DNA of 22,943 bases from DASWHK01 sp036398215. GTDB lineage: Bacteria > Acidobacteriota > UBA890. Location of the stretch: NCBI GenBank assembly GCA_036398215.1, contig DASWHK010000209.1, positions 1-22,943 on the forward strand, written 5' to 3'. Within the stretch, counting starts at the first letter, position 1. Every line of letters starts with the position of its first letter. Of the stretch, positions 7,535 to 14,328 are shown in pieces. Under the pieces are notes generated by a model that did not search any database, had not been told where the DNA came from, and saw nothing but the letters and a program-made list of their open reading frames with translations. Both the position numbers and the translations under genes were made by a program.

Positions 7535-9982
7535 TCAGGGGTGCTTTCTGTCGTGGTCTTGGCCGGCGGCGGTCGTCTCGACGCGCTTCATCTGAAACGC
7601 ATCGCTGTCGACGACGCCGAGGATGAACGCGGACATGCGGTAGTCGTTTTTCTCGGCCTCGCGGGCGATGGCGCGGATGGCCGGCTGATCGTAGTACTCG
7701 ACCCGGCGGCCGAGCGCGTAGGCGAGCAGGTTCTCGGTGAAGGTCCGCACCAGCGGCACCGGACGGGCGAGCAACACCTCGACCAGCTCCGCGGGCGTCG
7801 CCACCGGAGTGCCGTCGTAGAAGTCGCCGCGGGTGTCGAGCGGCATGCCGTTCTCCCGCGACCGCCACTTGGCGGTGACGTCGAAGTTGTCGAGCGCCAG
7901 GCCGATCGGGTCCATGAAGCGGTGGCAGGAGTTGCAGGCCGGGCTCGAGCGGTGCAGCTCCATGCGCTCGCGGGTGGTCAACAGCTTGCCGTCGCGGGCG
8001 CCCTCGGTCTCGTCGAGATCGGGGATGTTGGGCGGCGGCGGCGGCGGCGGCGTGCCCAGCAGCACCTCCATCACCCACTTGCCGCGCAGCACCGGCGAGG
8101 TGCGGTTGGCCAGCGAGGTGAGCACCAGGACGCTGCCGTGACCGAACAGGCCGCGGCGGGTGTCGTCCGGGTACTCGACGCGGCGGAAGTAGCTGCCGGC
8201 GACGCCGGGGAAGCCGTAGTGGCGGGCGAGCCGCTCGTTGGCGAACGTGTAATCGGCCTCGTAGAGCTCGAGCACGCTGCGATCCTCGCGGACCAGGTTG
8301 TTGAAGAACAGCTCGGTCTCGCGCCGCATGTCGTCGGCGAGGTTCTCGTCGAAGTTCGGATAGAAGTTCGGGTCCGGACGCACCTTGTAGAGGTCTTGCA
8401 GCCGCAGCCACTGGGCGGCGAAGCGGCTGCCGAGGGCCTCGGCCCGGGCGTCGGCCAGCATCCGCCGGACCTGCCGCTCGAGCGCGCCGCGATCCGCCAG
8501 CTCGCCGCGCGCGGCGGCGGCCTGCAGCGCCTCGTCCGGGGGCGCCCCCCACAGGAAGAAGGACAGCCGCGCGGCGAGCTCGATGTCGCCGACCCGGTAG
8601 GTCTCGCCCGGCGCCAGGCCGGCCGGCTCGCGCTCCAGCCGGAACACGAAGTAGGGGCTGGCGAGGATCGCCTCGAGCGCCGTTCGCACGCCGCTCTCGA
8701 ACCCCCCGTTCCCCGCGCCGGCCTCGTAGAAAGGCATCAGGCCGTCGATCTCGGCCGCCGCCAGCGGCCGCCGGTAGGCCTCGCCGCCGAGCCGCGAGAG
8801 GATCTCGCGGGCGCAGGGGCGCTCCTCTTCTGGCAGCGTTGGGCGGCAACTGAAGAGGCGCTGCCGGCTCGGGGTCTCCGAGATCCCGGTCGTGTTGTAC
8901 GGGCCGCTGATGATGAGGTTCTCGAGGTGCGGCAGCGTGGTGATGCCGCTGCCGCCCGAGCCGCCGCCGGCGAACGACCAGTCGTGCGGCCGGATGAGGT
9001 CCTCGTAGGGCCCTTCGAAGTTGCGGACGAACGCCGCCGCCACCCGGTGCTGGCCGGCGCGCACGAACACCGGCTCGCTCCGGCTACCGGCGCCGCCCCG
9101 GCCGTCGGCGCCGCCGCCGCGGTCGGCGTCGTAGGGGACCAGCGCCAGACGCTCGCCGTCGATCGAGATGTCGATGTCCTCGAGCCGGGCGCCGGAGCCG
9201 CCGCCGAACGTCATCGAGAAGACGTACTCGGCGTCGGCGGGAAAGACGTGATCGACGACCATACCGCCGCGGGTCCCGTAGGGGGCGCCCTCGACCCGGT
9301 CCCAGGGGTGCTGCGAGACGTAGATCGGATTGCGGTAGGTCTCGTCGATCGCCGGCGCCGCGCGATCGCCGACCGCCATCCGGCTGATGTCGCCGGCGGC
9401 GTTGAGGTAGGCCTCCAGCAGCGTCGGCGACAGCGTCTGGGCGTCGGCGATGTTGTCGAAGTTGGCGCTCATCTGGTCGAGCGGCAGCCAATCGCCGGCG
9501 TCGACGTCGAGGCCGAGCAGGTCGCCGATGGCGCGCTCGTACTCGGGGCGGTTGAGCCGCTGGAAGGTGCGGCGTCCCGGGGTCGGACCGGCGGCGGCGG
9601 CCGCCCGATCGACCGTCGTCTCGAGGGCCGCGATCAGGGTCGCGTAGGTCTCGGCGTCGGGGCGCTGGGCGCCGGGCGGCGGCATCATGCCGGCGCGCAG
9701 CTTGCGGATCATTTTCTCGGCGACCTCGGCGTTGCGAGCCGCCTGGGCGACATCGAACGACTCGAGCGATAGCCCGCCGGTGAGCTGCGTGTCGTTGTGG
9801 CAGCGGAAGCAGTAGCGGCCGAGGACGAGGTTCTGCTCCTCGTGCGACGCGGGCGCGGCTTGTCGCCCGGCGGGCGCGGGAGCGGCTGCGGCCGCCTCTC
9901 CGCGCTGCGCCAGACTGGTGCTCGCCGCCAGCCCGAGCGCGAAGATCAACGCGCCCGGAACGGCGAATGCGAACCTCTTCAT
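7535..9982 (-). CDS. Exported c-type cytochrome of the DUF1587/1595/1592/1588/1585 family
   Basis: An 815-residue secreted protein. A signal peptide (residues 1-26, ending SLAQ) is followed by a PSCyt1-type cytochrome c domain with heme motif CFRCH (58-62) and probable axial Met in RAGMMPPPGA. Next come DUF1587 (RLNRPEYERAIGDLLGLDV), a carbohydrate-binding-like beta domain (about 225-330), DUF1595 (ILSRLGGEAYRRPL), DUF1592 (ILASPYFVFRLE, LAARLSFFLWGAPPDE), DUF1588 (GHGSVLVLTSLANRTSPVLRG, then a run of seven prolines) and DUF1585 near the end. A second heme motif, CNSCH, lies at 683-687 in the DUF1588 region. The family is thought to act in extracytoplasmic electron transfer or oxidation; substrates are unknown. 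It is the first gene of the operon with DUF1552 and ankyrin. GGGAGAT precedes the ATG. Confidence 0.92.
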   Translation of the reverse strand: MKRFAFAVPGALIFALGLAASTSLAQRGEAAAAAPAPAGRQAAPASHEEQNLVLGRYCFRCHNDTQLTGGLSLESFDVAQAARNAEVAEKMIRKLRAGMMPPPGAQRPDAETYATLIAALETTVDRAAAAAGPTPGRRTFQRLNRPEYERAIGDLLGLDVDAGDWLPLDQMSANFDNIADAQTLSPTLLEAYLNAAGDISRMAVGDRAAPAIDETYRNPIYVSQHPWDRVEGAPYGTRGGMVVDHVFPADAEYVFSMTFGGGSGARLEDIDISIDGERLALVPYDADRGGGADGRGGAGSRSEPVFVRAGQHRVAAAFVRNFEGPYEDLIRPHDWSFAGGGSGGSGITTLPHLENLIISGPYNTTGISETPSRQRLFSCRPTLPEEERPCAREILSRLGGEAYRRPLAAAEIDGLMPFYEAGAGNGGFESGVRTALEAILASPYFVFRLEREPAGLAPGETYRVGDIELAARLSFFLWGAPPDEALQAAAARGELADRGALERQVRRMLADARAEALGSRFAAQWLRLQDLYKVRPDPNFYPNFDENLADDMRRETELFFNNLVREDRSVLELYEADYTFANERLARHYGFPGVAGSYFRRVEYPDDTRRGLFGHGSVLVLTSLANRTSPVLRGKWVMEVLLGTPPPPPPPNIPDLDETEGARDGKLLTTRERMELHRSSPACNSCHRFMDPIGLALDNFDVTAKWRSRENGMPLDTRGDFYDGTPVATPAELVEVLLARPVPLVRTFTENLLAYALGRRVEYYDQPAIRAIAREAEKNDYRMSAFILGVVDSDAFQMKRVETTAAGQDHDRKHP

Positions 9983-10018
9983 TGCGTATCTCCCGTCGGC
10001 TCAGGAGCCCTAGGCGGC

Positions 10019-10024
10019 AGTATA
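10019..10024 (-). promoter_or_regulatory. Putative -10 box of the cytochrome operon
   Basis: The minus strand reads TATACT 36 bases before the cytochrome ATG. The same core followed by GCC (TATACTGCC) occurs on the plus strand before the NHL lipoprotein gene at 1017, which supports a shared housekeeping -10 element. No good -35 is visible. Confidence 0.4.
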
Positions 10025-10078
10025 CGCCAGATTACACCTCATTTTCCGGGTCGAAATCAAAACCCCCCCGCGTTCGAG

Positions 10079-10132
10079 CGCCTGCCGCCGGGATGACCGG
10101 GGACGCCTGCCGCCCAGGGACGCCTGCCGCCC
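10079..10132. repeat. Short direct repeats in the divergent spacer
   Basis: The 11-mer CGCCTGCCGCC occurs three times, at 10079-10089, 10104-10114 and 10121-10131. The last two copies are part of a longer identical unit, GGGACGCCTGCCGCCC, with a 17-base period. They sit between the cytochrome and sugar dehydrogenase promoters and end just upstream of the latter's -35. They could be replication-slippage products or a protein binding array; I cannot tell which. Confidence 0.55.
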
Positions 10133-10135
10133 CGG

Positions 10136-10165
10136 ATGACAGCGGCAACCCGCCGACGGTACACT
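10136..10165 (+). promoter_or_regulatory. Putative promoter of the PQQ sugar dehydrogenase gene
   Basis: ATGACA at 10136-10141 (five of six matches to the -35 consensus) and TACACT at 10160-10165 (four of six to the -10) are separated by 18 bases. Transcription would begin near 10172, about 24 bases before the ATG, leaving room for the CGGAGA ribosome binding site. Confidence 0.45.
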
Positions 10166-10195
10166 GAACGGCCTTCCCACCAACCGGAGATCACG

Positions 10196-11350
10196 ATGGT
10201 CCGTATCCGTTTCGCATTCGCCGTTGCCGCCCTGATCCTCTTCGTTGCCACCCTCGCCTCTGGCCAGGCGCCGGTCATCCGCTCCGCCGAGCACGACTTC
10301 CGCGTGGTCACGGTCGTCGACGGCCTGGAGGTCCCCTGGTCGATGGCATTTCTGCCTGGCGGCGACATGCTGGTGACCGAGCGGCCGGGACGGCTGCGCA
10401 TCGTCCGCAACGGGATGCTGGTCGCTCAGCCGGTCGCCGGCGTTCCCGAGGTCTTCGCCCGCGGCCAGGGCGGGCTGCTCGACGTCGTCCCCCACCCGGA
10501 CTTTGCCAGCAACCGGCTGATCTACCTGAGCTACTCGAAGCCGCTGGCCGAGGGCTCGACCACGGCGGTCGTCCGCGGCCGGTTCGAGAGCGACCGCCTC
10601 GACGGCGTCGAGGAGATCTTCGCGGCGATCAGCCAGGGTCGCGGCCACTACGGCTCGCGGCTGGCCTTCGACCGCGAGGGCTACCTGTTCATCACCGTCG
10701 GCGAGCGGCAGGCGCCGTCGACCGGCGACCTGATGGCCCATCCCGCCCAGGACCTCTCCAACCACCACGGCACCACCATCCGCCTCCATGACGACGGCCG
10801 TGTGCCGGCCGACAATCCCTTCGTCGACCAGCCCGGCGCCCGCCCGGAGATCTGGAGCTACGGCCACCGCAACGAGCAGGGGCTGGCCATCCATCCGGAG
10901 ACTGGCGACGTCTGGGCCACCGAGCACGGGCCGCAGGGCGGCGACGAGGTCAACCTCATCCAGCGCGGCGCCAACTACGGCTGGCCGGTCGTCGGCTTCG
11001 GGGTCAACTACCGCTCCGGCCTGGCGATCCACGAGGGCACCCATCGGGAAGGCATGCAGCAGCCCGCCTTCGTCTGGGTCCCGTCGATCGGCACCTCCGG
11101 GCTGGCCGTCTACACCGGCGACGCCTTTCCGCGCTGGCGCGGCAATCTGTTCGCCGGCGGCTTGGCCGGCCAGCAGCTCGCCCGCCTGGTCCTGGACGGG
11201 CAGCGGATCCGCTACCAGGAGACGATGCTCTTCGGGCGGGGGCGCATCCGCGACGTCCGCCAGGGGCCCGACGGCTACCTCTACCTGGCCATCGAGGACG
11301 AGGACGGCCTGACGCCGATCCTCCGTCTGGAGCCGGTCGAAGGGCGCTGA
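10196..11350 (+). CDS. Secreted PQQ-dependent aldose sugar dehydrogenase
   Basis: A 384-residue soluble quinoprotein of the GSDH family (YliI/Asd type), which oxidises sugars to lactones with PQQ as cofactor in the periplasm. Residues 1-23 are a signal peptide (FAVAALILFVATLASG). The family signature is clear in order: GLEVPWSMAFLPGGDMLVTER, GQGGLLDVVPHPDF, a candidate catalytic His in GRGHYGSRLAF (His151), GTTIRL with DNPF, SYGHRNEQGLAIHPETGDVW, ATEHGPQGGDEVN, and GANYGWPVVGFG. The length fits the family. CGGAGA seven bases before the ATG supports this start; the frame is open about 20 codons further but without a signal there. It is divergent from the cytochrome operon and appears to be a single-gene unit. 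No PQQ synthesis genes are in the window. Confidence 0.92.
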   Translation: MVRIRFAFAVAALILFVATLASGQAPVIRSAEHDFRVVTVVDGLEVPWSMAFLPGGDMLVTERPGRLRIVRNGMLVAQPVAGVPEVFARGQGGLLDVVPHPDFASNRLIYLSYSKPLAEGSTTAVVRGRFESDRLDGVEEIFAAISQGRGHYGSRLAFDREGYLFITVGERQAPSTGDLMAHPAQDLSNHHGTTIRLHDDGRVPADNPFVDQPGARPEIWSYGHRNEQGLAIHPETGDVWATEHGPQGGDEVNLIQRGANYGWPVVGFGVNYRSGLAIHEGTHREGMQQPAFVWVPSIGTSGLAVYTGDAFPRWRGNLFAGGLAGQQLARLVLDGQRIRYQETMLFGRGRIRDVRQGPDGYLYLAIEDEDGLTPILRLEPVEGR

Positions 11351-11444
11351 AGGGCTCGGAGGTACGATGATGCCTGCAACTCTGCCGTAGGCGAGAAACC
11401 GCGCGCCGGCTTCCGCTCATGCTTGAGGCGCGGCTGCATCGACA

Positions 11445-11522
11445 TCATCGAATGGTGAGCTCCCTCACCATTCCCTGGGCACCGTAGCCCTCGGATATCC
11501 AGGCATAGCGGCCGGGCTCGAG
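11445..11522 (-). pseudogene. Possible C-terminal remnant of a cupredoxin-like protein
   Basis: The minus strand here encodes LEPGRYAWISEGYGAQGMVR followed by ELTIR and a stop. The pattern (L)EPGxYaw...GMVRExTv resembles the last two strands of exported plastocyanin-like domains common in Acidobacteriota. No upstream domain is recognisable in the same frame, because that frame soon becomes the antisense of the aminotransferase gene. Third-codon positions are mixed rather than strongly GC, which fits decay. This is pattern recognition only and could be chance. Confidence 0.3.
11450..11473. repeat. Perfect 10-bp inverted repeat with 4-base loop
   Basis: GAATGGTGAG and CTCACCATTC flank the loop CTCC. 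The hairpin lies about 100 bases after the sugar dehydrogenase stop and overlaps the end of the minus-strand remnant. It could act as a transcription terminator, but no T-run follows on either strand. Confidence 0.6.
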
Positions 11523-11660
11523 CCCTCCCCTTGCCGAAACCGGCGGACGGGTAGAGAATTTGCCAACATCAGACACCTGGCTCCGCATTCTCGTCGGCGT
11601 TCCCCGCGCGGCTGAATGGCGAGCGGAGATGCGGGCCGGCTTCTTGACGAGGAGGAACAC

Positions 11661-12824
11661 ATGTCGCTCTCCCGTAGGGCGCTCTTCCGGCCTCGGGCGG
11701 TCACCAGCGCGGATTTCAACCAGCTGGTCACGGCCCGGGGGCGCGAGGCGCTGGTTGCAGAGCTCGGAACACTGGGCGGTGAGTCGGGCTCGATCCCGGC
11801 GCCGCAGGACGGCGAGATCCGGCTGACGAGCAACGAGAACCCGCTCGGCCCGCCGCCGCCGGCGATGGCGGCGATCCGCGCCGGGTTCGCCGGCGCCGGC
11901 CGCTACCCGGCCAACACCGACCCGAGCATCGACGACCTGACGCAGGCGGTCGCCGACCGGCACGGCTGCGCGGCGACCAACATCGTGCTGGGCGCCGGCT
12001 CCGGCGAGCTGCTCAGGAACGTCGCCCAGGCCTTCGTGGGCCCCGGCCGCCACCTGGTGACGGCGAGCCCCACGTACCTGCAGACCTCCGGCGTCGCCCG
12101 CTATCTGGGCGCCGAGGTCAAGGCGATCCCGCTGGGCGGCGACGGCAAGCTCGACCTCGACGCGATGGCGGCCGCCGCCCCCGGCGCCGGGCTGATCTTC
12201 TTCTGCAACCCCAACAACCCGACCGGCACCGTGCATGCGGCGTCCGACGTGCGCACCTTCGTGCAAACGATCCGGCGCACCTCGCCGAACACCGTCATCC
12301 ACGTCGACGAGGCCTACCACGAGTACGTCACCCATCCCGACTACGAGTCGATGGCCGAGATGGCCTGCTCGACGCCCAACGTCTTCGTCAGCCGGACGTT
12401 CTCGAAGTGCTTCGGGATGGCCGGGATGCGCGTCGGCTACGGCCTCGGCGACACCGACATGATCGCCACCATGCGGCGCTTCCGGATCGACATGAACATC
12501 GCCGTGCCGACGGTCAACGGCGCCTTCGTGGCCCTGCAGGACAAGGGGTACGAGCTGATCGAGCAGCGCCGCAACACGGCGGCGCGCCAGTACACGATCG
12601 ACTTCTTCCGCGGTCTCGGCTACGACGTGTTCGACTCGCAGACCAACTTCATGTTCGTGAACATCGGCAGGCCGGCGGCGGAGTTCCGCTCCGCGTGCCG
12701 CGAGCGTGGGGTCGGCGTCGGCCGCGACTTCCCGCCGATGGAGAAGACCCACGCGCGGATCAGCATCGGGACGCTCGACGAGATGCAACGCGCCTGCGTG
12801 GTTTTCAAGGAGGTGCTGGCATGA
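11661..12824 (+). CDS. PLP-dependent aminotransferase, HisC-like (copy 1)
   Basis: A 387-residue fold-type I aminotransferase of class I/II, nearest to histidinol-phosphate aminotransferases. The PLP site is complete: GAGSGELL (phosphate loop, 111-118), Asn183 in NPNNPTG, Asp216 and Tyr219 in HVDEAYHEY, the Schiff-base Lys249 in SRTFSKCFGMAG, and Arg257. The N-terminus (MSLSRRALFRPRAV) has an SRR motif like a Tat signal but lacks the hydrophobic segment that should follow, so export of this copy is doubtful. GAGGAGGAA and a short spacer point to the ATG at 11661. Its stop overlaps the next start as ATGA, so the two genes are translationally coupled. The substrate is unknown; no other histidine-pathway gene is nearby, which argues against an ordinary biosynthetic role. 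Confidence 0.88.
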   Translation: MSLSRRALFRPRAVTSADFNQLVTARGREALVAELGTLGGESGSIPAPQDGEIRLTSNENPLGPPPPAMAAIRAGFAGAGRYPANTDPSIDDLTQAVADRHGCAATNIVLGAGSGELLRNVAQAFVGPGRHLVTASPTYLQTSGVARYLGAEVKAIPLGGDGKLDLDAMAAAAPGAGLIFFCNPNNPTGTVHAASDVRTFVQTIRRTSPNTVIHVDEAYHEYVTHPDYESMAEMACSTPNVFVSRTFSKCFGMAGMRVGYGLGDTDMIATMRRFRIDMNIAVPTVNGAFVALQDKGYELIEQRRNTAARQYTIDFFRGLGYDVFDSQTNFMFVNIGRPAAEFRSACRERGVGVGRDFPPMEKTHARISIGTLDEMQRACVVFKEVLA

Positions 12825-13990
12825 CCATCAGTCGCAGAAATGTCGTGAAGGGCATCGGCGTCGGCACCACCGCGGCGGCGATCATGTCGTTCCCCGGGCC
12901 GCGCTCGATCGCCCGCGCCATGTCGATGGCGCTGCCCCCGCAGCAGCGGCCGCTGCTGCTGCACCACAACGAGAACCCGCTCGGCCCCGGAGAGGTCGTG
13001 ACCCGGGCGATGAACCGAGCGCTCGACACGGGCCTCGGCAGCCAGTACGGCCTGCCCGGTCGTGACACGGTCGAGGCCATCGCGAAGGCCCACGGCATTC
13101 CGGCCGACCGCGTGACGCTGGGCAACGGGTCGACGCAACTGTTGATGTCGATGACCCACGTGTTCACCTCGCCGACGCGGCCGCTGGTGACCGCGGCGCC
13201 GTCGTTCGAGACCTGCCCGCAGTACGCCGCGGTGGTCGGCCACCCGGTGGTGGAGGTGCCGCTCGCCGCCGACCTGACGATCGACCTCGATGCGATGGCC
13301 GACGCCGCCCAGGGCGCCGGCCTGGTCTTCTTCTGCAACCCCAACAACCCGACCGGGACGCTGCACGAGGCCGACGCCGTGGGCGCCTTCCTCGATCGCG
13401 TGCTGCGCGAGTCCGACGCGATGATCGTCGTCGACGAGGCCTACTTCGAGTACGTCACCAACCCGCGGCATGAGACGCAGATCCCGCGCGCCGCGCGCGA
13501 GGAGCGGGTCATCGTGTCGCGGACCTTCTCGAAGACGCACGGCATGGCCGGCATGCGCATCGGCTGGTTGGTCGCCCATCCCGACGTCATCGGCAAGATC
13601 AACGCCTGGCACTACGGCGGCAGCCTCAACGCCGCGGCGCTGCTGGGCGCCAAGGCGTCGATCGAGGACCCCGGCCGCATCGAGCGCGAGGTCGATCGCA
13701 ACACCGCCGTGCGCGAGTTCACCCTCGACTGGTTCCGCTCGCGCGGCATGGAAGCGACCGACGCGCAGACCAACTTCGTGTTCGTGAAGATGGGGATACC
13801 GGCCGCCGCCTTCCGCGACGGCTGCGCCGAGCAGCTCGTCCAGGTGGGCCGCGACTTCCCGCCCTACCAGAACGAGTGGGGCCGGATCTCGCTGGGCACC
13901 ATGGACGAGATGCGCCGGGCGGTCGACGTGTTCGACCAGGTCTTCTCGAACGCCGGCATGCAGGCGCGCCGCGGGGAGGTTGCCGCGTAG
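12821..13990 (+). CDS. PLP-dependent aminotransferase, HisC-like, Tat-exported (copy 2)
   Basis: A 389-residue paralogue of the preceding gene. The N-terminus has a proper twin-arginine signal: SRRNVVKGIG (Arg5-Arg6), hydrophobic VGTTAAAIMSF, then a break before ALPPQQRPLLLHHNENPLGP. A PLP enzyme folds with its cofactor in the cytoplasm, so Tat export is the expected route. Active-site elements are intact: GNGSTQLL, NPNNPTG (173-179), VVDEAYFEY (Asp205), SRTFSKTHGMAGMRIGW (Lys238). A 30-base stretch around the NPNNPTG codons is identical in both copies, which may reflect recent duplication, gene conversion or constraint. Pseudomonas PvdN is a known precedent for a Tat-exported PLP enzyme. The substrate here is unknown. 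Start by ATGA overlap with copy 1; AAGGAGG is placed 6-7 bases upstream inside copy 1. Confidence 0.9.
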   Translation: MTISRRNVVKGIGVGTTAAAIMSFPGPRSIARAMSMALPPQQRPLLLHHNENPLGPGEVVTRAMNRALDTGLGSQYGLPGRDTVEAIAKAHGIPADRVTLGNGSTQLLMSMTHVFTSPTRPLVTAAPSFETCPQYAAVVGHPVVEVPLAADLTIDLDAMADAAQGAGLVFFCNPNNPTGTLHEADAVGAFLDRVLRESDAMIVVDEAYFEYVTNPRHETQIPRAAREERVIVSRTFSKTHGMAGMRIGWLVAHPDVIGKINAWHYGGSLNAAALLGAKASIEDPGRIEREVDRNTAVREFTLDWFRSRGMEATDAQTNFVFVKMGIPAAAFRDGCAEQLVQVGRDFPPYQNEWGRISLGTMDEMRRAVDVFDQVFSNAGMQARRGEVAA

Positions 13991-14322
13991 CGGGATCGGG
14001 GACAAACAACTCGCTGACCCCTCGATGACGGCCTCGTGCGTCCGCCTCGCGGATCGGGGCATTCAGCCGCTGTGTCTTGAGGTCGCGCGCCGTCTTGGTG
14101 CTCTCCCCGAGCCGCTGCGAGCCCAGCTTCCTCGCCCCGCCGTCCCTACCATACGAGGCCGCCACCCTGCCATGCCCGTCACCCGAGGCCGCCGCCGCGC
14201 CATCCCCGCCATCCGAGGCCGCCGCGCGTCCCGGGACCGGATCATCGGATCGCCGGCCTCACGATGCATGAGGCCGAGAGAGGCCTAGTTTCTCATATTA
14301 TGTGCGTTATAATGTCCATATT
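13991..14322. other. Spacer before the DUF4143 gene
   Basis: A 332-base region with no recognised gene. The minus strand is open across part of it (from 14165 down) but its translation matches nothing I know. It contains the 30-bp tandem repeat at 14141-14230 and the AT-rich promoter/palindrome block at 14294-14328, both listed separately. Confidence 0.5.
14141..14230. repeat. Three imperfect 30-bp tandem repeats
   Basis: Units begin at 14141, 14171 and 14201. Each contains CGAGGCCGCC at the same phase (14154, 14184, 14214), preceded by a CCxTxC-like segment. The exact 30-base period with diverged flanks suggests an old slippage array or short intergenic repeat. Confidence 0.6.
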
Positions 14323-14328
14323 ATGGAC
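14294..14328 (+). promoter_or_regulatory. AT-rich promoter and palindromic operator at the DUF4143 start
   Basis: This block is strikingly AT-rich for the window. A perfect TATAAT (14308-14313) is the best -10 box seen anywhere here. GTCCATATTATGGAC (14314-14328) is a palindrome of 7-bp arms around one base and includes the ATG at 14323. CATATTATG occurs twice, at 14294-14302 and 14317-14325, 23 bases apart, flanking the -10. Transcription would start near 14320, making the message leaderless or nearly so. The layout suggests repressor binding, perhaps autoregulation, but the binder is unknown. Confidence 0.5.

Larger units (their letters stand above)
11351..11660. other. Spacer with decayed coding fragment and hairpin
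   Basis: This 310-base spacer separates two plus-strand genes. It holds a minus-strand protein fragment (11445-11522) and a 10-bp perfect hairpin (11450-11473), both listed separately, and the strong ribosome binding site GAGGAGGAA just before 11661. I see no intact gene in it. Confidence 0.5.

Noticed and set aside
8034..8054. GGC-type triplet run as a possible microsatellite
   Set aside because: On the coding strand it encodes the seven prolines that are a normal feature of the DUF1588 region.
7541..9772. Plus-strand open frame of over 740 codons opposite the cytochrome gene
   Set aside because: Shadow of a well-supported multi-domain cytochrome; no start signal and no recognisable motif.
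11661..13990. Histidine biosynthesis locus
   Set aside because: The two enzymes resemble HisC but no other his gene adjoins them and one carries a Tat signal.
12620..14062. Long minus-strand open frame across the second aminotransferase
   Set aside because: Antisense of conserved PLP-enzyme sequence with no independent domain or ribosome binding site.
13990..14165. Minus-strand peptide after the aminotransferase pair as a transposase fragment
   Set aside because: The translation does not match any transposase motif that I can name, so no call is made.
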